Shown: piece by piece, positions 38,886-39,504 of the stretch
Numbering within the stretch: position 1 is the first letter of the stretch
Layout of the letters: every line of letters begins with the position of its first letter
Program-made: the position numbers and the translations under genes
Notes under the pieces: generated by a model
The model's input: the letters and a program-made list of their open reading frames with translations, nothing else
Told to the model about the DNA's origin: nothing
The model's database searches: none
Assembly (NCBI GenBank): GCA_903863845.1
Contig: CAIPDP010000055.1
Span: forward strand, 1 to 39,504
Length of the DNA stretch: 39,504 bases
Reading direction: 5' to 3'
Source: an uncultured Mucilaginibacter sp.
Lineage (GTDB): Bacteria > Bacteroidota > Bacteroidia > Sphingobacteriales > Sphingobacteriaceae

Positions 38886-39504
38886 TTGAATCAGGCCGAA
38901 AAATTCATCCATAACAAACTCGACCAGCGGCGGGCCGAAGGTTTATACCGTTCTTTAAAAACTGAAAATACCCTGATCGATTTCTGCTCGAATGATTACC
39001 TGGGCTTTGCCCGTGAACCTGCCTTAAAAAAGCTAATTGAAAAGGAAAAAAAGGCTCACGACGGTTACCCTATAGGCGCAACGGGTTCGAGGCTTATCTC
39101 TGGAAATTCAGCCTATATGGAAGAGCTGGAAAGCAGCATAGCGGCCTTCCATAGCGCGGAGGCAGGTCTTATCTATAATTCAGGCTACGACGCTAATGTG
39201 GGCTTGTTTTCTTGTTTGCCTCAAAAAGGCGACACGGTTATTACCGACCAATTGGCACATGCTTCCATCATTGATGGCACCAGGTTGAGTTTTACTAATC
39301 GGTATAGTTTCCGTCATAATGATCTGTCCAGCCTGGAAGAAAAACTAAAACAGGCGAAAGGCATTTGTTATGTAGTGATCGAGAGTGTATATTCGATGGA
39401 TGGTGATACGCCTCCGATTGCCGCGATCATAGCACTGACAGAAAAGTACCGGGCCCAGCTTATTTTGGACGAAGCCCATGCAATAGGTATTTACGAGAAA
39501 GGCC
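38886..39504 (+). CDS. bioF: 8-amino-7-oxononanoate synthase, partial
   Basis: PLP-dependent enzyme making 7-keto-8-aminopelargonate from pimeloyl thioester and alanine, the first committed step of the biotin ring assembly. About 206 N-terminal residues are present before the window ends. Blocks are FCSNDYLGFAREPALKKLI, GATGSRLISGNSAYMEELES, AGLIYNSGYDANVGLFS, DQLAHASIIDGTRLS, VVIESVYSMDGDTPPI and ILDEAHAIGIYEKG, with Asp and His of the PLP pocket visible; the PLP lysine lies beyond the edge. The start is TTG at 38886-38888, since an in-frame stop (TAG, 38880-38882) lies just upstream. Biotin synthase is 34 kb away in the window. Confidence 0.93.
   Translation, partial: MNQAEKFIHNKLDQRRAEGLYRSLKTENTLIDFCSNDYLGFAREPALKKLIEKEKKAHDGYPIGATGSRLISGNSAYMEELESSIAAFHSAEAGLIYNSGYDANVGLFSCLPQKGDTVITDQLAHASIIDGTRLSFTNRYSFRHNDLSSLEEKLKQAKGICYVVIESVYSMDGDTPPIAAIIALTEKYRAQLILDEAHAIGIYEKG

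Noticed and set aside
1..39504. CRISPR array, tRNA/rRNA gene, insertion sequence or prophage
   Set aside because: No regular spaced direct repeats with unique spacers, no tRNA-like cloverleaf and no transposase or structural phage genes were noticed by reading; a tRNA scan would be needed to exclude a missed one.

Overview
The window looks like ordinary chromosomal DNA of a Bacteroidota member, most likely Sphingobacteriaceae (Mucilaginibacter/Pedobacter-like). This rests on the protein families (GH92 mannosidase, WbqC, DUF3820, DUF4870, TolB-like outer-membrane fusions), on promoter-like boxes of the TTTG...TAnnTTTG type, and on the near absence of purine-rich ribosome binding sites. I see no tRNA, rRNA, CRISPR array, transposase, integrase-flanked island or phage genes. 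The placement is an inference from family content, not a database match.

Layout. 1-185 is the start of a secreted NTF2/DUF4440-like protein, cut by the window edge. 353-1613 is a small module: ECF sigma factor, two-helix membrane protein, and an HMA-fold protein lacking the metal-binding cysteines. 1965-3659 holds a sphingomyelin-synthase-like PAP2 phosphatase and an AurF-type diiron N-oxygenase. Then, leftward, come biotin synthase, MgtE and the tightly packed ribD-eamA-yigZ operon. prmC, xerD and aroQ follow, with two kinds of intergenic tandem repeat around prmC. 11421-16566 covers a large MscS-type channel and an envelope group (glycosyltransferase, lipid A-type acyltransferase, divergent WbqC). 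16615-21066 has exported MsrA, DUF3820, a small possible phosphohexomutase-C-terminal-like protein, an aldo/keto reductase, a charged secreted protein and a sorbosone-dehydrogenase-like beta-propeller.

21140-23723 is a three-gene ABC importer (ATPase, permease, lipoprotein) with overlapping genes. 23835-25804 pairs a methionine-type aminotransferase with an omega-amidase, which fits glutamine-dependent transamination and disposal of the resulting ketoglutaramate. Next are a secreted GH92 mannosidase, a small membrane protein, PPK2 and a class A penicillin-binding protein. 32852-36632 encodes the most unusual protein here: signal peptide, HExxH peptidase, TolB-like propeller and an Omp85-type barrel in one chain, followed 7 bases later by a secreted fasciclin protein. 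The right end has exported MsrB, a degenerate GIY-YIG protein, a LexA-like XRE-S24 regulator with a long palindrome over its own promoter, a Spy/CpxP-like periplasmic protein, and the first part of bioF.

The most promising leads are the protease-propeller-Omp85 fusion, the palindromic operator that also corrects the regulator's start codon, the sigma/HMA-like module, the orphan AurF oxygenase with all seven expected iron ligands, and a leftward terminator-like hairpin sitting between two rightward genes.
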